64,000 nt of DNA from Streptomyces platensis (GCF_008704855.1 NZ_CP023691.1:3534001-3598000), one strand, 5' to 3'; counted from the stretch's first letter, positions 1 through 9,285 are shown. The notes: generated by a model from the letters alone, not told the origin. A program made the numbers and translations.

Positions 1-1296
1 GGCGAACTGCTCGATCTCCAGGAAGTCGGCGTCATCGCCGCCGGGCCCGGACTCGACCGCGCCGTGCCGGCCGGCCGACGCGACATCCGGCGCGGCGCGC
101 CCGGCGAGGTTGCCGGCGACCTGTTCGGCGGTGGCCCGGACGGTGGCGCCGGGTGGCGGGAACAGCGGCCGCAGCTCGCTCGCGTCGACCGCGGGCCGGC
201 CTCTGCGTTTGCGCGCGGCGAGGATCTTGCCGGGCCGCAGCAGGGTGCCGAAGAGTCCGGCGAGTTCGTCCAGCGCCTGGCCCGGGACCTTGCCGACGAG
301 GTAGGCGAGCACCCGCAGGAAGGTGCCGATCAGCAGCCGCAGCAGGACGTACGGGAGGATCGCGCCGCGGGTGTTGGCGAGCAGGGTGTAGACGGCGCCG
401 GCCTTGTCGACGCGGTGCGGGTTGGCGACCGAGCGGCCGACGCAGTCGATGGGGCGGCGTTCGCGGGCGGAGGCCTCGGCGTGCCGCAGGATGGCCTCGG
501 GCGCGATCAGGACCTGATGTCCGGCGGCCTGGGCGCGCCAGCACAGGTCGACGTCGTCCCGCATCAGGGGCAGCCGGCGGTCGAAGCCGCCCAACTCCTC
601 GTAGACGTCACGGCGGATGAGCATGCCGGCGGTGGAGACGGACAGCACCGAGCGCACCTGGTCGTGCTGGCCCTGGTCCTGTTCGCGGCGGTCCAGGCCG
701 GTCCAGCGGCGGCCGCTGCGCGCGATGCTGACCCCGGCCTCCAGGAGTTGCCGGCGGTCGTACCAGCTGCGCAGCTTGGCGCCGACGATGACGGTGGAAG
801 GGCTGGCGTCGGCGACCCGCAGCAGCTCGGCGAGCGCGTCCGGCTCGGGGGCGCAGTCGTCGTGCAGCAGCCACAGCCACTGGACCGGTTCGCCGTGCGG
901 CAACTCCGGCATCTCGTACGCCTCGTCGCGCCAGGTGCGGGTGACCGGGTCCCAGCCGCTGGGCCGGCGCAGATACGGCAGATCGTCGGGGGTGAGCACG
1001 GGGGCCGTGCGGACCGCTTCGTCGACGGCGGTGCCGAATCCGGAACGGCGGGCGAGGTGCAGCACCCGCTGGTCCCCGATGGCCTCGGCGAGCAGCTGGG
1101 CGGAGTGGTCCGCGCTGCCGGTGTCGGCGCCGATGACGTTCTGCACCGGGCGCTCCTGGCCGAGCAGGCCGGTGAGCGCGTCGGGCAGCCAGCGGGCACC
1201 GTCATGGGAGACGATCACGGCGGTGACGACGTGCCGTGGGAACTCTGGGGCTGCGGATGAGGCGGTCTGGGCCGCCGACTGGCTGTGCACGGACAT
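1..1296 (-). CDS. Family 2 glycosyltransferase, C-terminus cut by window edge
   Basis: The first 432 codons of a minus-strand glycosyltransferase are present and the rest lies beyond the left edge, so the frame is open at base 1. It starts MSVHSQSAAQ and has a GT-A type N-terminus (VVTAVIVSHDGARWLP, residues 23-38), an acidic metal-binding stretch HDDCAP at 145-150 and the catalytic-region motif MRDDVDLCWRA at 245-255. A hydrophobic segment at about 311-336 suggests membrane attachment. Large enzymes of this type next to whiB in Streptomyces are thought to act in cell-envelope polysaccharide synthesis; donor and acceptor cannot be read from the sequence. The ATG at 1296 is chosen because conserved sequence begins shortly after it; the start is not certain. 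Confidence 0.9.
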   Translation of the reverse strand, partial: MSVHSQSAAQTASSAAPEFPRHVVTAVIVSHDGARWLPDALTGLLGQERPVQNVIGADTGSADHSAQLLAEAIGDQRVLHLARRSGFGTAVDEAVRTAPVLTPDDLPYLRRPSGWDPVTRTWRDEAYEMPELPHGEPVQWLWLLHDDCAPEPDALAELLRVADASPSTVIVGAKLRSWYDRRQLLEAGVSIARSGRRWTGLDRREQDQGQHDQVRSVLSVSTAGMLIRRDVYEELGGFDRRLPLMRDDVDLCWRAQAAGHQVLIAPEAILRHAEASARERRPIDCVGRSVANPHRVDKAGAVYTLLANTRGAILPYVLLRLLIGTFLRVLAYLVGKVPGQALDELAGLFGTLLRPGKILAARKRRGRPAVDASELRPLFPPPGATVRATAEQVAGNLAGRAAPDVASAGRHGAVESGPGGDDADFLEIEQFA

Positions 1297-1613
1297 CGAG
1301 GTACGGGCCCTCCGGACCCGGGAGTTCGAAGGCCCGCGGCGAAGTCGCGCTGGGCCCCCGCCCCCGGAAGACACTGCGACGGACTACGAGGCGACGCGCG
1401 CGGCCTGCGGGGCGGCGGCGCATCTCGGACGGGGCCCCACACTAATGGTTCGCGCCGGTGCCCCGACCGGGTCCGTACACAGCAGTCCGCCTCCGGCGAG
1501 CGGGTCGCAGGAGGCGGAGTGTTCGCTATAGGGGGATATGGGGAGTTGAGGGGGTACGGCGGCGTGGTCCACGGGGCCGTACGCCGTCGGTCCGGCCGGC
1601 TGCGCTGTCATCG
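1297..1613. other. 317-bp intergenic region between whiB and the glycosyltransferase gene
   Basis: No convincing gene is seen here. It is downstream of whiB and upstream of the glycosyltransferase, both on the minus strand. A 9-bp inverted repeat, TCCGCCTCC (1486-1494) and GGAGGCGGA (1510-1518), with a 15-nt loop may be a weak terminator for whiB. No clear promoter for the glycosyltransferase was recognised. Confidence 0.4.
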
Positions 1614-1877
1614 TCAGACGGCGGCCTTCTTCAGCCGGCGCCGCTCGCGCTCGGACAGACCGCCCCAAATGCCGAAGCGCTCGTCATTGGCGAGCGCGTA
1701 CTCAAGGCATTCGGACCGGACTTCGCAGGCGAGACAGACCTTCTTGGCCTCGCGGGTGGAGCCACCCTTCTCCGGGAAGAAGGACTCGGGGTCGGTCTGG
1801 GCGCACAGTGCGCGCTCCTGCCAGCCGAGCTCCTCATCCGCCTCCTCGACCAGCAATTCCTGGAACAGCTCGGTCAT
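1614..1877 (-). CDS. whiB: WhiB, iron-sulphur sporulation regulator
   Basis: An 87-residue Wbl protein with the four [4Fe-4S] ligands Cys25, Cys48, Cys51 and Cys57 (spacing C-X22-C-X2-C-X5-C), the GIWGG turn at 69-73 and a basic C-terminus (ERERRRLKKAAV) typical of the DNA-contacting tail. It closely matches my recollection of the founding WhiB of S. coelicolor (SCO3034), which works with WhiA to stop aerial growth and start sporulation septation. The gene is monocistronic, has a long upstream region (1878-2335) and starts at an ATG a few bases after GAGGGGCGC. The family is certain; the identity as WhiB itself rests on remembered sequence and gene neighbourhood. Confidence 0.96.
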   Translation of the reverse strand: MTELFQELLVEEADEELGWQERALCAQTDPESFFPEKGGSTREAKKVCLACEVRSECLEYALANDERFGIWGGLSERERRRLKKAAV

Positions 1878-1950
1878 GTGCGCCCCTCGTCTGTCTTTAC
1901 GTCCCCGTGATCAAGCCGTGATCGATTTCGGCTGAACGACACGAGTGAAA

Positions 1951-1979
1951 TTACAAGTGTGGTGATCCGGGCCAGTCAA
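1951..1979 (-). promoter_or_regulatory. Candidate whiB promoter
   Basis: On the minus strand, TTGACT (1979 to 1974) is followed after 17 nt by TTGTAA (1956 to 1951), about 75 bp upstream of the whiB start codon. The -35 is good and the -10 only partly matches TAnnnT. A GACAC pentamer, the core of known WhiA sites, lies just downstream at 1938-1942, but a pentamer is expected often by chance. Confidence 0.4.
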
Positions 1980-2299
1980 GCCGAGATCTGCTATTGAGCC
2001 TCTTATTCACTCGGCGGAACCAAGCGGATGCGGAAAGTGTTCAAATCAGTAAAAACCAGGACACTTTCCCGGGCGCGCCACCCGGCACGTCCTCTTCACT
2101 CACCAAGACGCGACCAGGCGGCGTTCACGTTGCACCGCACGCCGCCGAAGCGGGGGAGATCACAGACGGATCACGGCACCGCAACGGCGTTTGAAAGCGC
2201 GGTTGCCGGTCGATGTCTCCGCGTCGGAAGCTGCACAAACCTTTCGCCGGGCGGAGTAACCGGATGAGGTGAAAGATTTACGTCAAACCAGACATCCAA

Positions 2300-2328
2300 T
2301 TGACATCGCGCGGCGAACCCGGTCTCCT
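2300..2328 (+). promoter_or_regulatory. Promoter-like element giving a leaderless start for the leader ORF
   Basis: A perfect -35 TTGACA (2300-2305) is followed after 17 nt by a weak -10 TCTCCT (2323-2328). Transcription starting about 7 nt later would begin at the ATG of the short Cys-rich ORF at 2336, so that ORF would be translated without a 5' leader. No Shine-Dalgarno sequence precedes that ATG, which fits. The -10 is poor, so this is a proposal. Confidence 0.4.
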
Positions 2329-2335
2329 TGACCCC

Positions 2336-2431
2336 ATGCCAGTGACTGCCGCGCTCCGACTGACCCGTGCCTACGGGTCGCTCTGCGCTGCGCAGGCCCG
2401 CTGTCGCTGTTCCAGCTGTCGAAGCCACTGA
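2336..2431 (+). CDS. Putative 31-aa Cys-rich leader peptide (attenuator)
   Basis: A short ORF starts MPVTAALRLTRAYGSL and ends with a Cys/Arg/Ser-rich tail (CRCSSCRSH). Four Cys codons fall in the second half, three of them within the last nine codons. It lies 138 nt upstream of a cysteine dioxygenase gene on the same strand and sits where a leaderless transcript would begin. In mycobacteria, leaderless ORFs with Cys codons near their ends act as cysteine-responsive attenuators of sulphur-metabolism operons, and Streptomyces genomes contain many short putative leader peptides. The position and composition are seen; function as an attenuator is inferred. It could be a chance ORF. Confidence 0.45.
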   Translation: MPVTAALRLTRAYGSLCAAQARCRCSSCRSH

Positions 2432-2569
2432 GCTCCAGCCTTTTCGCTCGCACCACCCCGCAGCGCCCCTGCTCCGCGCCGCCGCGCCGTGCCCCCCACA
2501 GGGAGAGCCCGCGCCGCGCCGCAGCCCTCCCGCGTCACCCCAGCACTTTTGCCGAGGAACCGAAACGCC
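2432..2569 (+). promoter_or_regulatory. C-rich untranslated region between leader ORF and cysteine dioxygenase
   Basis: This 138-nt stretch is markedly rich in C and poor in G on the coding strand and contains no strong hairpin. C-rich, unstructured RNA just after a short translated ORF resembles a Rho loading region more than a classical terminator/antiterminator. The ribosome-binding site of the next gene, GAGGAA at about 2554-2559, ends the region. Confidence 0.35.
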
Positions 2570-3079
2570 ATGAACAGCGACGTCCAGATCGCCGGCGACC
2601 CGCTCGCCATCCCCCACCTGCTGCCGCCCGTCCCCGCCCACCCGGCCACCGTCGCCGGCTTCGCGGGGCTGGCCCGCTCGATCGCCGCCGACCGCGCCGC
2701 CTGGGCCCCGCTGGTCCGCTACGACGCCACCACCCGCTGGTACCACCGGCTGCGCACCGGCCCGGGCTACGAGGTCTGGCTGCTCAGCTGGGTGCCCGGG
2801 CAGGGCAGCGGCCGCCACGACCACGGGGCGTCCTCCGGTGTGCTGACCGTCCTGGAAGGCGAGTTGACCGAGCACGTAGCGGGCGGGCCCCGTACGCTCA
2901 CGGCCGGCGCCCAGCGGGTGTTCGCCCCCGGCTACGTCCACGAGGTCGTCAACGACGCCCTGACCCCGGCCGTCAGCCTGCATGTGTACTTCCCGGGGCT
3001 GACCAACATGCCGATGCACCCCAGCCAGACCACGGACTCCGGGGCCGCCACCACCCCGCCCGGGATACCGGCCCCCTGA
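2570..3079 (+). CDS. Cysteine dioxygenase family cupin
   Basis: A 169-residue cupin of the type I cysteine dioxygenase family, which oxidises cysteine to cysteine sulphinate with a mononuclear iron. The three His ligands are visible: His83 and His85 in GRHDHGASSG and His124 in GYVHEVV. The length is shorter than mammalian CDO but usual for bacterial forms. The ATG at 2570 is chosen because GAGGAA lies 10 nt upstream; the frame is open further upstream, but the extension is Pro/Arg-rich and unlike coding sequence. The next gene (fbiA) is 38 nt away and unrelated in function. The upstream Cys-rich leader suggests control by cysteine supply. Confidence 0.88.
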   Translation: MNSDVQIAGDPLAIPHLLPPVPAHPATVAGFAGLARSIAADRAAWAPLVRYDATTRWYHRLRTGPGYEVWLLSWVPGQGSGRHDHGASSGVLTVLEGELTEHVAGGPRTLTAGAQRVFAPGYVHEVVNDALTPAVSLHVYFPGLTNMPMHPSQTTDSGAATTPPGIPAP

Positions 3080-3117
3080 CGCCACGCCGCACCACACCGC
3101 CCTGCCATGCTGGGGCC

Positions 3118-4074
3118 ATGCGAATCGTGGTTCTGGCCGGCGGTATCGGCGGCGCCCGCTTTCTGCGGGGACTGAAGGCAGCGGCTCCGGACGCGGACAT
3201 CACCGTCATCGGGAACACCGGTGACGACATCCATCTGTTCGGGCTCAAGGTGTGTCCCGACCTCGACACCGTGATGTACACGCTCGGCGGCGGCATCAAC
3301 GAGGAGCAGGGCTGGGGCCGCACCGACGAAACCTTCCGGGTGAAGGAGGAGTTGGCCGCCTACGGCGTCGGCCCCGACTGGTTCGGCCTCGGCGACCGGG
3401 ACTTCGCCACCCACATCGTGCGGACCCAGATGCTCGGCGCCGGGTATCCGCTCAGCGCCGTCACCGAGGCGCTGTGCGCGCGCTGGAAGCCCGGTGTGCG
3501 GCTGCTGCCGATGTCCGACGACCGGGTCGAGACCCATGTGGCCGTCGACGAGGAGGGCGAGCGCAAGGCGGTCCACTTCCAGGAGTACTGGGTGCGGCTG
3601 CGGGCCTCGGTGCCCGCCCATGCCGTGGTGCCGGTCGGCGCCGACCAGGCCAAGCCCGCGCCGGGTGTGCTGGAGGCCATCGCCGGGGCCGATGTGGTGC
3701 TGTTCCCGCCGTCCAATCCGGTGGTCAGTATCGGCACGATCCTGGCGGTACCGGGTATCCGGGAGGCCATCGCGGAGGCCGGGGTGCCGGTGGTCGGGCT
3801 CTCGCCGATCGTCGGTGACGCCCCCGTCCGCGGGATGGCCGACAAGGTGCTGGCGGCCGTAGGGGTGGAGGCGACCGCCGCGGCCGTCGCCCGCCACTAC
3901 GGGTCCGGGCTGCTGGACGGCTGGCTGGTCGACTCCGTCGACGCGGATGCGGTGGCCGAGGTCGAGGCGGCCGGAATCCGCTGCCGGGCCGTGCCGCTGA
4001 TGATGACGGATCTGGACGCCACGGCCGCGATGGTGCGCGAGGCGCTGGAGCTGGCCGCGGAGGTCCGGGCGTGA
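3118..4074 (+). CDS. fbiA: 2-phospho-L-lactate transferase (F420 biosynthesis)
   Basis: A 318-residue CofD/FbiA protein that joins the activated three-carbon phosphate donor to the deazaflavin FO to give coenzyme F420-0 (or dehydro-F420-0). The N-terminus [19 protein letters not shown] is the family's substrate-binding loop, and the conserved segments [19 protein letters not shown] and [14 protein letters not shown] follow in order. It overlaps the next gene by 4 nt (GTGA), which indicates translational coupling with fbiB. The F420 made here serves as hydride carrier in actinobacterial redox enzymes. Also named cofD. Confidence 0.96.
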   Translation: MRIVVLAGGIGGARFLRGLKAAAPDADITVIGNTGDDIHLFGLKVCPDLDTVMYTLGGGINEEQGWGRTDETFRVKEELAAYGVGPDWFGLGDRDFATHIVRTQMLGAGYPLSAVTEALCARWKPGVRLLPMSDDRVETHVAVDEEGERKAVHFQEYWVRLRASVPAHAVVPVGADQAKPAPGVLEAIAGADVVLFPPSNPVVSIGTILAVPGIREAIAEAGVPVVGLSPIVGDAPVRGMADKVLAAVGVEATAAAVARHYGSGLLDGWLVDSVDADAVAEVEAAGIRCRAVPLMMTDLDATAAMVREALELAAEVRA

Positions 4075-5402
4075 GCGACGCCGACGGGGTGCCCGCCTAC
4101 CGGGTGTGGGCGCTGCCGGGGGTGCCCGAGGTGCGGCCCGGCGACGACCTCGTCAAGCTGATCGTGGCCGCGGTGAGCGCCGAGGGAGTGCCCCAACTCG
4201 TCGACGGCGACGTGCTGTTGGTGACGTCGAAGATCGTCAGCAAGGCCGAGGGCCGGGTGGTCGAAGCCGCGGACCGGGAGGCGGCGATCGATCAGGAGAC
4301 GGTGCGGGTGGTGGCGCGCCGCGGCACCCTGCGGATCGTGCAGAACCGGCAGGGGCTGGTGATGGCCGCGGCCGGTGTCGATGCCTCCAACACCCCCTCG
4401 GGGACGGTGCTGTTGCTGCCGGAGGACCCGGACGCCTCGGCGCGGGAACTGCGTGCGGGCCTGCGCAGCGCACTCGGCGTCGACGTCGGTGTCGTCATCA
4501 GCGACACCTTCGGCCGGCCCTGGCGCAACGGGCTCACCGATGTCGCCATCGGCGCGGCCGGGGTGCGGGTGCTGGACGATCTGCGCGGCGGCACGGACGC
4601 GTACGGCAATCCGCTCAGCGCGACCGTGGTGGCCACCGCCGACGAACTGGCCGCCGCGGGCGACCTGGTGAAGGGCAAGGCCGCCGGGCTGCCGGTCGCG
4701 GTGGTGCGGGGACTCGGCCATGTCGTCGGGGAGACCGGCGAGAGCGACGGGGCGCACGTCATGGTGCGCAGCCCCGAGGACGACATGTTCCGGCTGGGCA
4801 CCTCGGAGGCCGTACGGGAAGCGGTGACGGCGCGGCGTACGGTGCGGGCCTTCACCGACGAGCCGGTCGATCCGGGCGCGGTCCGGCGCGCGGTGGCGGC
4901 GGCGGTCACCGCCCCGGCGCCGCACCACACCACGCCCTGGCGGTTCGTGCTGCTGGAGACACCACGGGCGCGGGAGCGGCTGCTGGACGCGATGCGGGAC
5001 GCCTGGATCGCGGATCTGCGCCGGGACGGCAAGTCGGAGGAGTCCATCGCCCAGCGGATCCGGCGCGGCGATGTGCTGCGGGCCGCGCCGTATCTGGCGG
5101 TGCCGTGCATGGTGACGGACGGCTCGCACCCCTACCCGGACGCGCGGCGGAGCACGGCGGAGCGCGAGATGTTCCTGGTGGCCCACGGCGCGGGGATTCA
5201 GAACTTCCTGGTCGCGCTGGCCGGTGAACGGCTCGGCTCCGCCTGGGTGTCGTCGACGATGTTCTGCCGGGAGGTGGTCCGGGAGGTGCTCGGGCTGCCG
5301 GCGGAGTGGGAGCCGATGGGGGCGGTGGCCATCGGGCGTCCGGCGACCGCGCCGCCGCCGCGTCCGGCGCGGGCCGCCGACGACTTCGTCGTGGTGCACT
5401 GA
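4071..5402 (+). CDS. fbiB: Bifunctional F420-0:gamma-glutamyl ligase / FMN-dependent reductase
   Basis: A 443-residue two-domain protein. Residues 1 to about 245 are a CofE-type ligase that adds glutamates to F420-0 ([18 protein letters not shown] and [18 protein letters not shown] regions). Residues about 250-443 are a nitroreductase-fold domain ([28 protein letters not shown]), which in mycobacterial FbiB reduces dehydro-F420-0 with FMNH2. The fused form is the actinobacterial arrangement. The GTG start at 4071 overlaps the fbiA stop. It converges with the glycosylase gene 28 nt downstream. Confidence 0.96.
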   Translation: MSDADGVPAYRVWALPGVPEVRPGDDLVKLIVAAVSAEGVPQLVDGDVLLVTSKIVSKAEGRVVEAADREAAIDQETVRVVARRGTLRIVQNRQGLVMAAAGVDASNTPSGTVLLLPEDPDASARELRAGLRSALGVDVGVVISDTFGRPWRNGLTDVAIGAAGVRVLDDLRGGTDAYGNPLSATVVATADELAAAGDLVKGKAAGLPVAVVRGLGHVVGETGESDGAHVMVRSPEDDMFRLGTSEAVREAVTARRTVRAFTDEPVDPGAVRRAVAAAVTAPAPHHTTPWRFVLLETPRARERLLDAMRDAWIADLRRDGKSEESIAQRIRRGDVLRAAPYLAVPCMVTDGSHPYPDARRSTAEREMFLVAHGAGIQNFLVALAGERLGSAWVSSTMFCREVVREVLGLPAEWEPMGAVAIGRPATAPPPRPARAADDFVVVH

Positions 5403-5430
5403 CGCACGCCCCCGCGCCCCCGCGCGCCGG

Positions 5431-6336
5431 TCACAGCCGGGCTATGTCCCCTACGGGGAAGCGCGGGGCGCGGCGCGGAGGCGTGCGGCCGGACAGCAGG
5501 ATCAGCCGGGCGGCGCGGTGCCGCTGGCCCTCGTAGGGGGCGAGGAGTTCGAGCATCTCCTCGTCGGTGGTGCCGCGGCGGCCGGTGAGGGCATAGCCGA
5601 TGATCTTCGGCAGATGCAGATCGCCGACCGTGATCGCGTCCGGGGCGCCGAGGGTGCGCTGAAGCGTCTCCGCGGCGGTCCAGGGGCCGATGCCGGGCAG
5701 CGCCATGAGCCGTCGGGTGGCGTCCGCGAGGTCCATCCGCGCGGCCTCCTCCATCCGGCGGGCGGCCCGTACGGCGCGCAGGATCGCGGACGAGCGCTTG
5801 GCGTCGACGCCCGCGCGGTGCCACTCCCAGGACGGGATCAGCGCCCAGCCGCGCGGCTCCGGCATCACCCGCATCCGCTCCCAGGGGCCGGGGGCGGGCT
5901 CGCCGTGCCGCTGGAGCAGCAGGCGCCAGGCGCGGTAGGCCTCGTCGCTGGTGACCTTCTGCTCCAGGATCGAGGGGATCAGCGACTCCAGGACCAGGCC
6001 GGTGCGCGCCAGCCGGACGCCGGGGTGGCGGCGGCGGGCCTCATGGACGATGCGGTGCCGGGCGGTCAGCCGCGCCGGATCGTCGGACTCCCCCAGCAGC
6101 TCGGGGAGGCGGTCCAGCAGCCAGTCGGCGCCCGGTCCCCAGGCCTCGGCCTCGACCTGGCCGGCGGCCGGACGGGCCGCGATACGGAGCGTGCCGGGCC
6201 CGCCGGGCGTACGGCAGGCGCGCCACAGCTCACCGTCGCGCACCCCGAACGCGGGGTCGCCGGGGCCGCGCTGGAGCACACCGAGCGTGCGGTGCAGGTC
6301 GAGCGGGCCGGGCGGGTCCCAGGAGCGGGCGGGCAT
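5431..6336 (-). CDS. DNA-3-methyladenine glycosylase II (AlkA-like)
   Basis: A 301-residue HhH-GPD superfamily base-excision enzyme. The helix-hairpin-helix LPGIGPWTAAETLQ (about residues 223-236) and the catalytic Asp region AITVGDLHLPKIIGYAL are both present. An N-terminal beta-rich part of about 100 residues resembles AlkA. The family removes alkylated purines from DNA. No iron-sulphur cluster cysteines are visible, unlike EndoIII/MutY. It is a single gene between fbiB (convergent) and manC. The ATG at 6336 lacks a strong ribosome-binding site. Confidence 0.88.
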   Translation of the reverse strand: MPARSWDPPGPLDLHRTLGVLQRGPGDPAFGVRDGELWRACRTPGGPGTLRIAARPAAGQVEAEAWGPGADWLLDRLPELLGESDDPARLTARHRIVHEARRRHPGVRLARTGLVLESLIPSILEQKVTSDEAYRAWRLLLQRHGEPAPGPWERMRVMPEPRGWALIPSWEWHRAGVDAKRSSAILRAVRAARRMEEAARMDLADATRRLMALPGIGPWTAAETLQRTLGAPDAITVGDLHLPKIIGYALTGRRGTTDEEMLELLAPYEGQRHRAARLILLSGRTPPRRAPRFPVGDIARL

Positions 6337-6452
6337 GCGGCCAGGTTAGGCGATGGGGGTGACAGCGGGGGCGGGCCGTGGGGGCGGGCCGTAGGGGGCG
6401 GGCGAACACATCCCGGAGGCCGCCTGCTTGGCCGTCCGGCCCGGCACCGCGC

Positions 6453-7535
6453 CTACTGGTCCGACGAGAAGCGCACCGCGCCGGCGGGGATGTCGGCGTC
6501 GCACCAGATGCGGATGCCGTCGCGCAGTTCGTTGTCGGGGCCGATCCGGGCGCCGTCGCCGATGACCGCGCCGTCCAGGACCGTACGGGCCCCGATGTGT
6601 GCGCCGGCGCCGATCAGCGAGTCACGGATGCGGGCGCCCGGTGCGATGACCGCGCCGTCGAGGACGGCGCTGCCGTCGATCTCGGCGCCGGCGCCGATGA
6701 CGGTGCGCGGGCCGACGACGGTGCCGCCGGTGAGCTTGGCGTCGGTGGCGACCTCGGCGGTCTCCAGGATCAGGCGGTCCCCGCAGCGGCCGGGCACCGC
6801 CGGGGACGGGGCGCGGCCGAGGACCAGGTCGGCGGAGCCGCGGACGAAGGCCTGCGGGGTGCCGAGGTCGAGCCAGTACGTGGAGTCGACCATGCCCTGG
6901 AGGTGGGCGCCGTCGGCGAGCAGCCCGGGGAAGGTCTCGCGTTCCACGGAGACCGGGCGGCCGGCCGGGATGGTGTCGATGACCGACCGGTTGAAGACGT
7001 AGGCACCGGCGTTGATCTGGTCGGTGACGATCTCCTCGGGGGTCTGCGGCTTCTCCAGGAAGGCGGTGACCCGGCCGGTGTCGTCGGTGGGCACCAGGCC
7101 GAAGGCGCGCGGGTCCTCGACCCGGGTGAGATGCAGCGAGACATCGGCGCCGGAGGTGCGGTGGGTGCCGACGAGGGCGGCGATGTCGAGGCCGGTGAGG
7201 ATGTCGCCGTTGAAGATCAGCACCGGGTCGTCGGGGGCGGAGTGCAGCCGCGGGGCGACATTGCGGATGGCGCCGCCGGTGCCCAGCGGCTCCTGTTCGG
7301 TGACGTACTCCAGGTGCAGGCCGAGCGCCGAGCCGTCGCCGAAATACGGCTCGAAGACCTCGGCCAGGTAGGAGGTGGCGAGGACGATGTGCTCGACACC
7401 GGCCGCCCTGGCGCGGGCCAGTTGGTGGGTGAGGAACGGCACGCCCGCCGCCGGGACCATGGGCTTGGGCGTATGCACCGTCAGCGGGCGCAGCCGGGTG
7501 CCCTTGCCGCCGACCAGGAGGATCGCTTCAGTCAC
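6453..7535 (-). CDS. manC: Mannose-1-phosphate guanylyltransferase
   Basis: A 360-residue nucleotidyltransferase. The N-terminus MTEAILLVGGKGTRLRPLT is the pyrophosphorylase signature with the KPM motif at 24-26, and the C-terminal third is a left-handed beta-helix of hexapeptide repeats (GGTVVGPRTVIGAGAEIDG). This arrangement is that of GDP-mannose pyrophosphorylases, which supply GDP-mannose for envelope mannosylation. Position between the F420 genes and a PGRP fits my memory of S. coelicolor manC (SCO3039). Other sugar-1-phosphate specificities cannot be excluded from sequence alone. Confidence 0.85.
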   Translation of the reverse strand: MTEAILLVGGKGTRLRPLTVHTPKPMVPAAGVPFLTHQLARARAAGVEHIVLATSYLAEVFEPYFGDGSALGLHLEYVTEQEPLGTGGAIRNVAPRLHSAPDDPVLIFNGDILTGLDIAALVGTHRTSGADVSLHLTRVEDPRAFGLVPTDDTGRVTAFLEKPQTPEEIVTDQINAGAYVFNRSVIDTIPAGRPVSVERETFPGLLADGAHLQGMVDSTYWLDLGTPQAFVRGSADLVLGRAPSPAVPGRCGDRLILETAEVATDAKLTGGTVVGPRTVIGAGAEIDGSAVLDGAVIAPGARIRDSLIGAGAHIGARTVLDGAVIGDGARIGPDNELRDGIRIWCDADIPAGAVRFSSDQ

Positions 7536-7750
7536 CTTGTCTTCTCTGCTTCCTGCTGGGGTCGGCCGATCGGCGGACCAGTGTAGGCAGACGGGCTCCC
7601 GGGCGGCCCCGGTGGTGGGACGCTCCCGTGCCGTTCAGGCCACGGGAGCGCGCGGGCCGGGAGGGCGGACGTGGTGGCAGCTAGGACGCGCCGGCCGCGG
7701 GAACGGTTGAGTGGTCCCCGCAGCCTGCACCGTGACAGACCCGCGCAAAC

Positions 7751-7790
7751 CCGGAAGATGCCGAAGATGCCGAAGGCGCCGAAGAGGCCG
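7751..7790. repeat. Short tandem repeat of a 9-bp unit
   Basis: About four imperfect copies of CCGAAGATG/CCGAAGGCG lie in the 277-bp gap between the PGRP gene and manC. No gene containing them is supported. The rest of the gap shows nothing clear. Confidence 0.6.
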
Positions 7791-7812
7791 TCGTGTCCGG
7801 GCGGGGAGCGGC

Positions 7813-9156
7813 TCAGCGGCCCTGAAGTCCGGCCGCGGCGAGGCGGGTGGCGGCCAGCTTGTTGTAGAGGTGGACGCCGGGGCAGTCGGTGGTGAAGCCG
7901 TCCCGGTGGCCGGAAATGACGTGCAGCGGGACCTTGGTGCCCTTGGGGAAGCGGTTGCCGCCACCGGACAGCAGCTGGGTGGTGGCGCGCGGATCGACGC
8001 TGTAGAGGCCGAGCTTCCAGGCCGTCAGACGGGCGATGGCCTCGACGGCGGGCTGCGGCGGCTCGTCGTCGGTGAAGGTGCCGAGGACGGCGATTCCGGT
8101 GCTGTCGGTGTTGAAGCCGAGGGTGTGGGCGCCCATGACGGGTTTGGCGACGCCGCCCGCGCGGCCCTCGTAGACCGTTCCGCACTTGTCGATGAGGAAG
8201 TTGTAGCCGATGTCGCGCCAGTGGTTGCTCTTGACGTGGAAGCGGTACATGGCGCGGATCAGTGAAGGGGCCTCGGCGCATTCGTAGTTGTTGCCCGAGC
8301 CGCTGTGATGGACGAAGGCGGCGCGGACGGTACGGGTGTAGGTGAAGGCCTTTTCGCGCAGCTGCTCGTCGGCGCCCCAGCCGGCCCGGGTGACGATACG
8401 GGGGCGCGGCCCGACGTAGGTGTGGGCCGGTGGCGACCCGTCCACCGCGTCGATGTCGCCCTGGGAGGTGGCCTGGTCGAGGGCCGGGATCTCGGTGGCG
8501 CCGAGCGGGGCGAGCTTGGTGTTGGCGGCGGAGGCGGCGGTGGCCTCGGGAGTGAGCGGGGCTGGGGGGTCGGCGTGTGCGCCGCGGACGGCGCGCGGGG
8601 GCCTGCCGGGGTCGACGAGTTCCAGCCGCAGCCCTCCGGGGAGGGTGGCCCGGGCGCGGTGGCGGGCCTCGGGGGTGATGCGCAGTTGGACGGCGTCGGA
8701 GTCGCCGACCCACAGCGGTGCGGTGCTGCCGCGTACCGCGCTGTCGCGCCGCTCGGCGGAGCCGAGGTCGGGGGCGTCGTCGTTGTGGACCTGGACGTCC
8801 TGCCAGCCGGACCAGTCGCCGCTGCCGGTGGCGCGGGTGCGGACCTGGACCCGGCCCCGCAGCTCGGCGGCGGCGTCGTCCCAGACGACCCCGAGGAGCG
8901 AGAACGGCCGTACGGTGCGGGCCGGCAGGCCGAGCGACTGGGGCGTGGGCGCCGGGGTGGCGTCCCGGGCGCCGGGGCTCGGGGCGGGTGCGCCGAGCGC
9001 CGCCACCGGCAGGGACTGGGTGCTGCCCGGCAGCTCACCGGAGCGGGTGGGGCGCGGCGCGGCGGGGGCGGCGCTCGCACCGGCCACCGGCACGAGGGGC
9101 AGGGCGAGGGCGGCGGTGCACACGGCTCCGAGACAGGTCGCAAGGAAGGGGCGCAT
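7813..9156 (-). CDS. Secreted peptidoglycan recognition protein / N-acetylmuramoyl-L-alanine amidase
   Basis: A 447-residue secreted amidase. Residues 1-30 form a Sec signal peptide ending ASA-A. A low-complexity Pro/Ala linker leads to a beta-rich middle domain, and the C-terminal PGRP/amidase_2 domain spans about 250-435. Likely zinc ligands are His283/His284 (FVHHSGSG), His407 (SGHRDG) and Cys415 (TDCPG), with the catalytic Tyr318 in DIGYNFLI, so it should be an active hydrolase of the muramoyl-alanine bond. ATG 9156 is chosen because AGGA lies 8 nt upstream; an in-frame ATG at 9174 is the alternative. Confidence 0.9.
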   Translation of the reverse strand: MRPFLATCLGAVCTAALALPLVPVAGASAAPAAPRPTRSGELPGSTQSLPVAALGAPAPSPGARDATPAPTPQSLGLPARTVRPFSLLGVVWDDAAAELRGRVQVRTRATGSGDWSGWQDVQVHNDDAPDLGSAERRDSAVRGSTAPLWVGDSDAVQLRITPEARHRARATLPGGLRLELVDPGRPPRAVRGAHADPPAPLTPEATAASAANTKLAPLGATEIPALDQATSQGDIDAVDGSPPAHTYVGPRPRIVTRAGWGADEQLREKAFTYTRTVRAAFVHHSGSGNNYECAEAPSLIRAMYRFHVKSNHWRDIGYNFLIDKCGTVYEGRAGGVAKPVMGAHTLGFNTDSTGIAVLGTFTDDEPPQPAVEAIARLTAWKLGLYSVDPRATTQLLSGGGNRFPKGTKVPLHVISGHRDGFTTDCPGVHLYNKLAATRLAAAGLQGR

Positions 9157-9285
9157 GGTCAAAATCCTGGACATGTCCGGAGCGAACGCGCCAACGGTGA
9201 CCTGACGGGGCATCGGCCGATCCGGTGGCGCGGGCCCGCCGGGCCCGGCCCGCCGCGAACCGCCGTCGCGCGTACCCTGGCCGCG

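Noticed and set aside
1938..1942. GACAC as a WhiA site in the whiB promoter
   Set aside because: A lone pentamer is too common to count as evidence.
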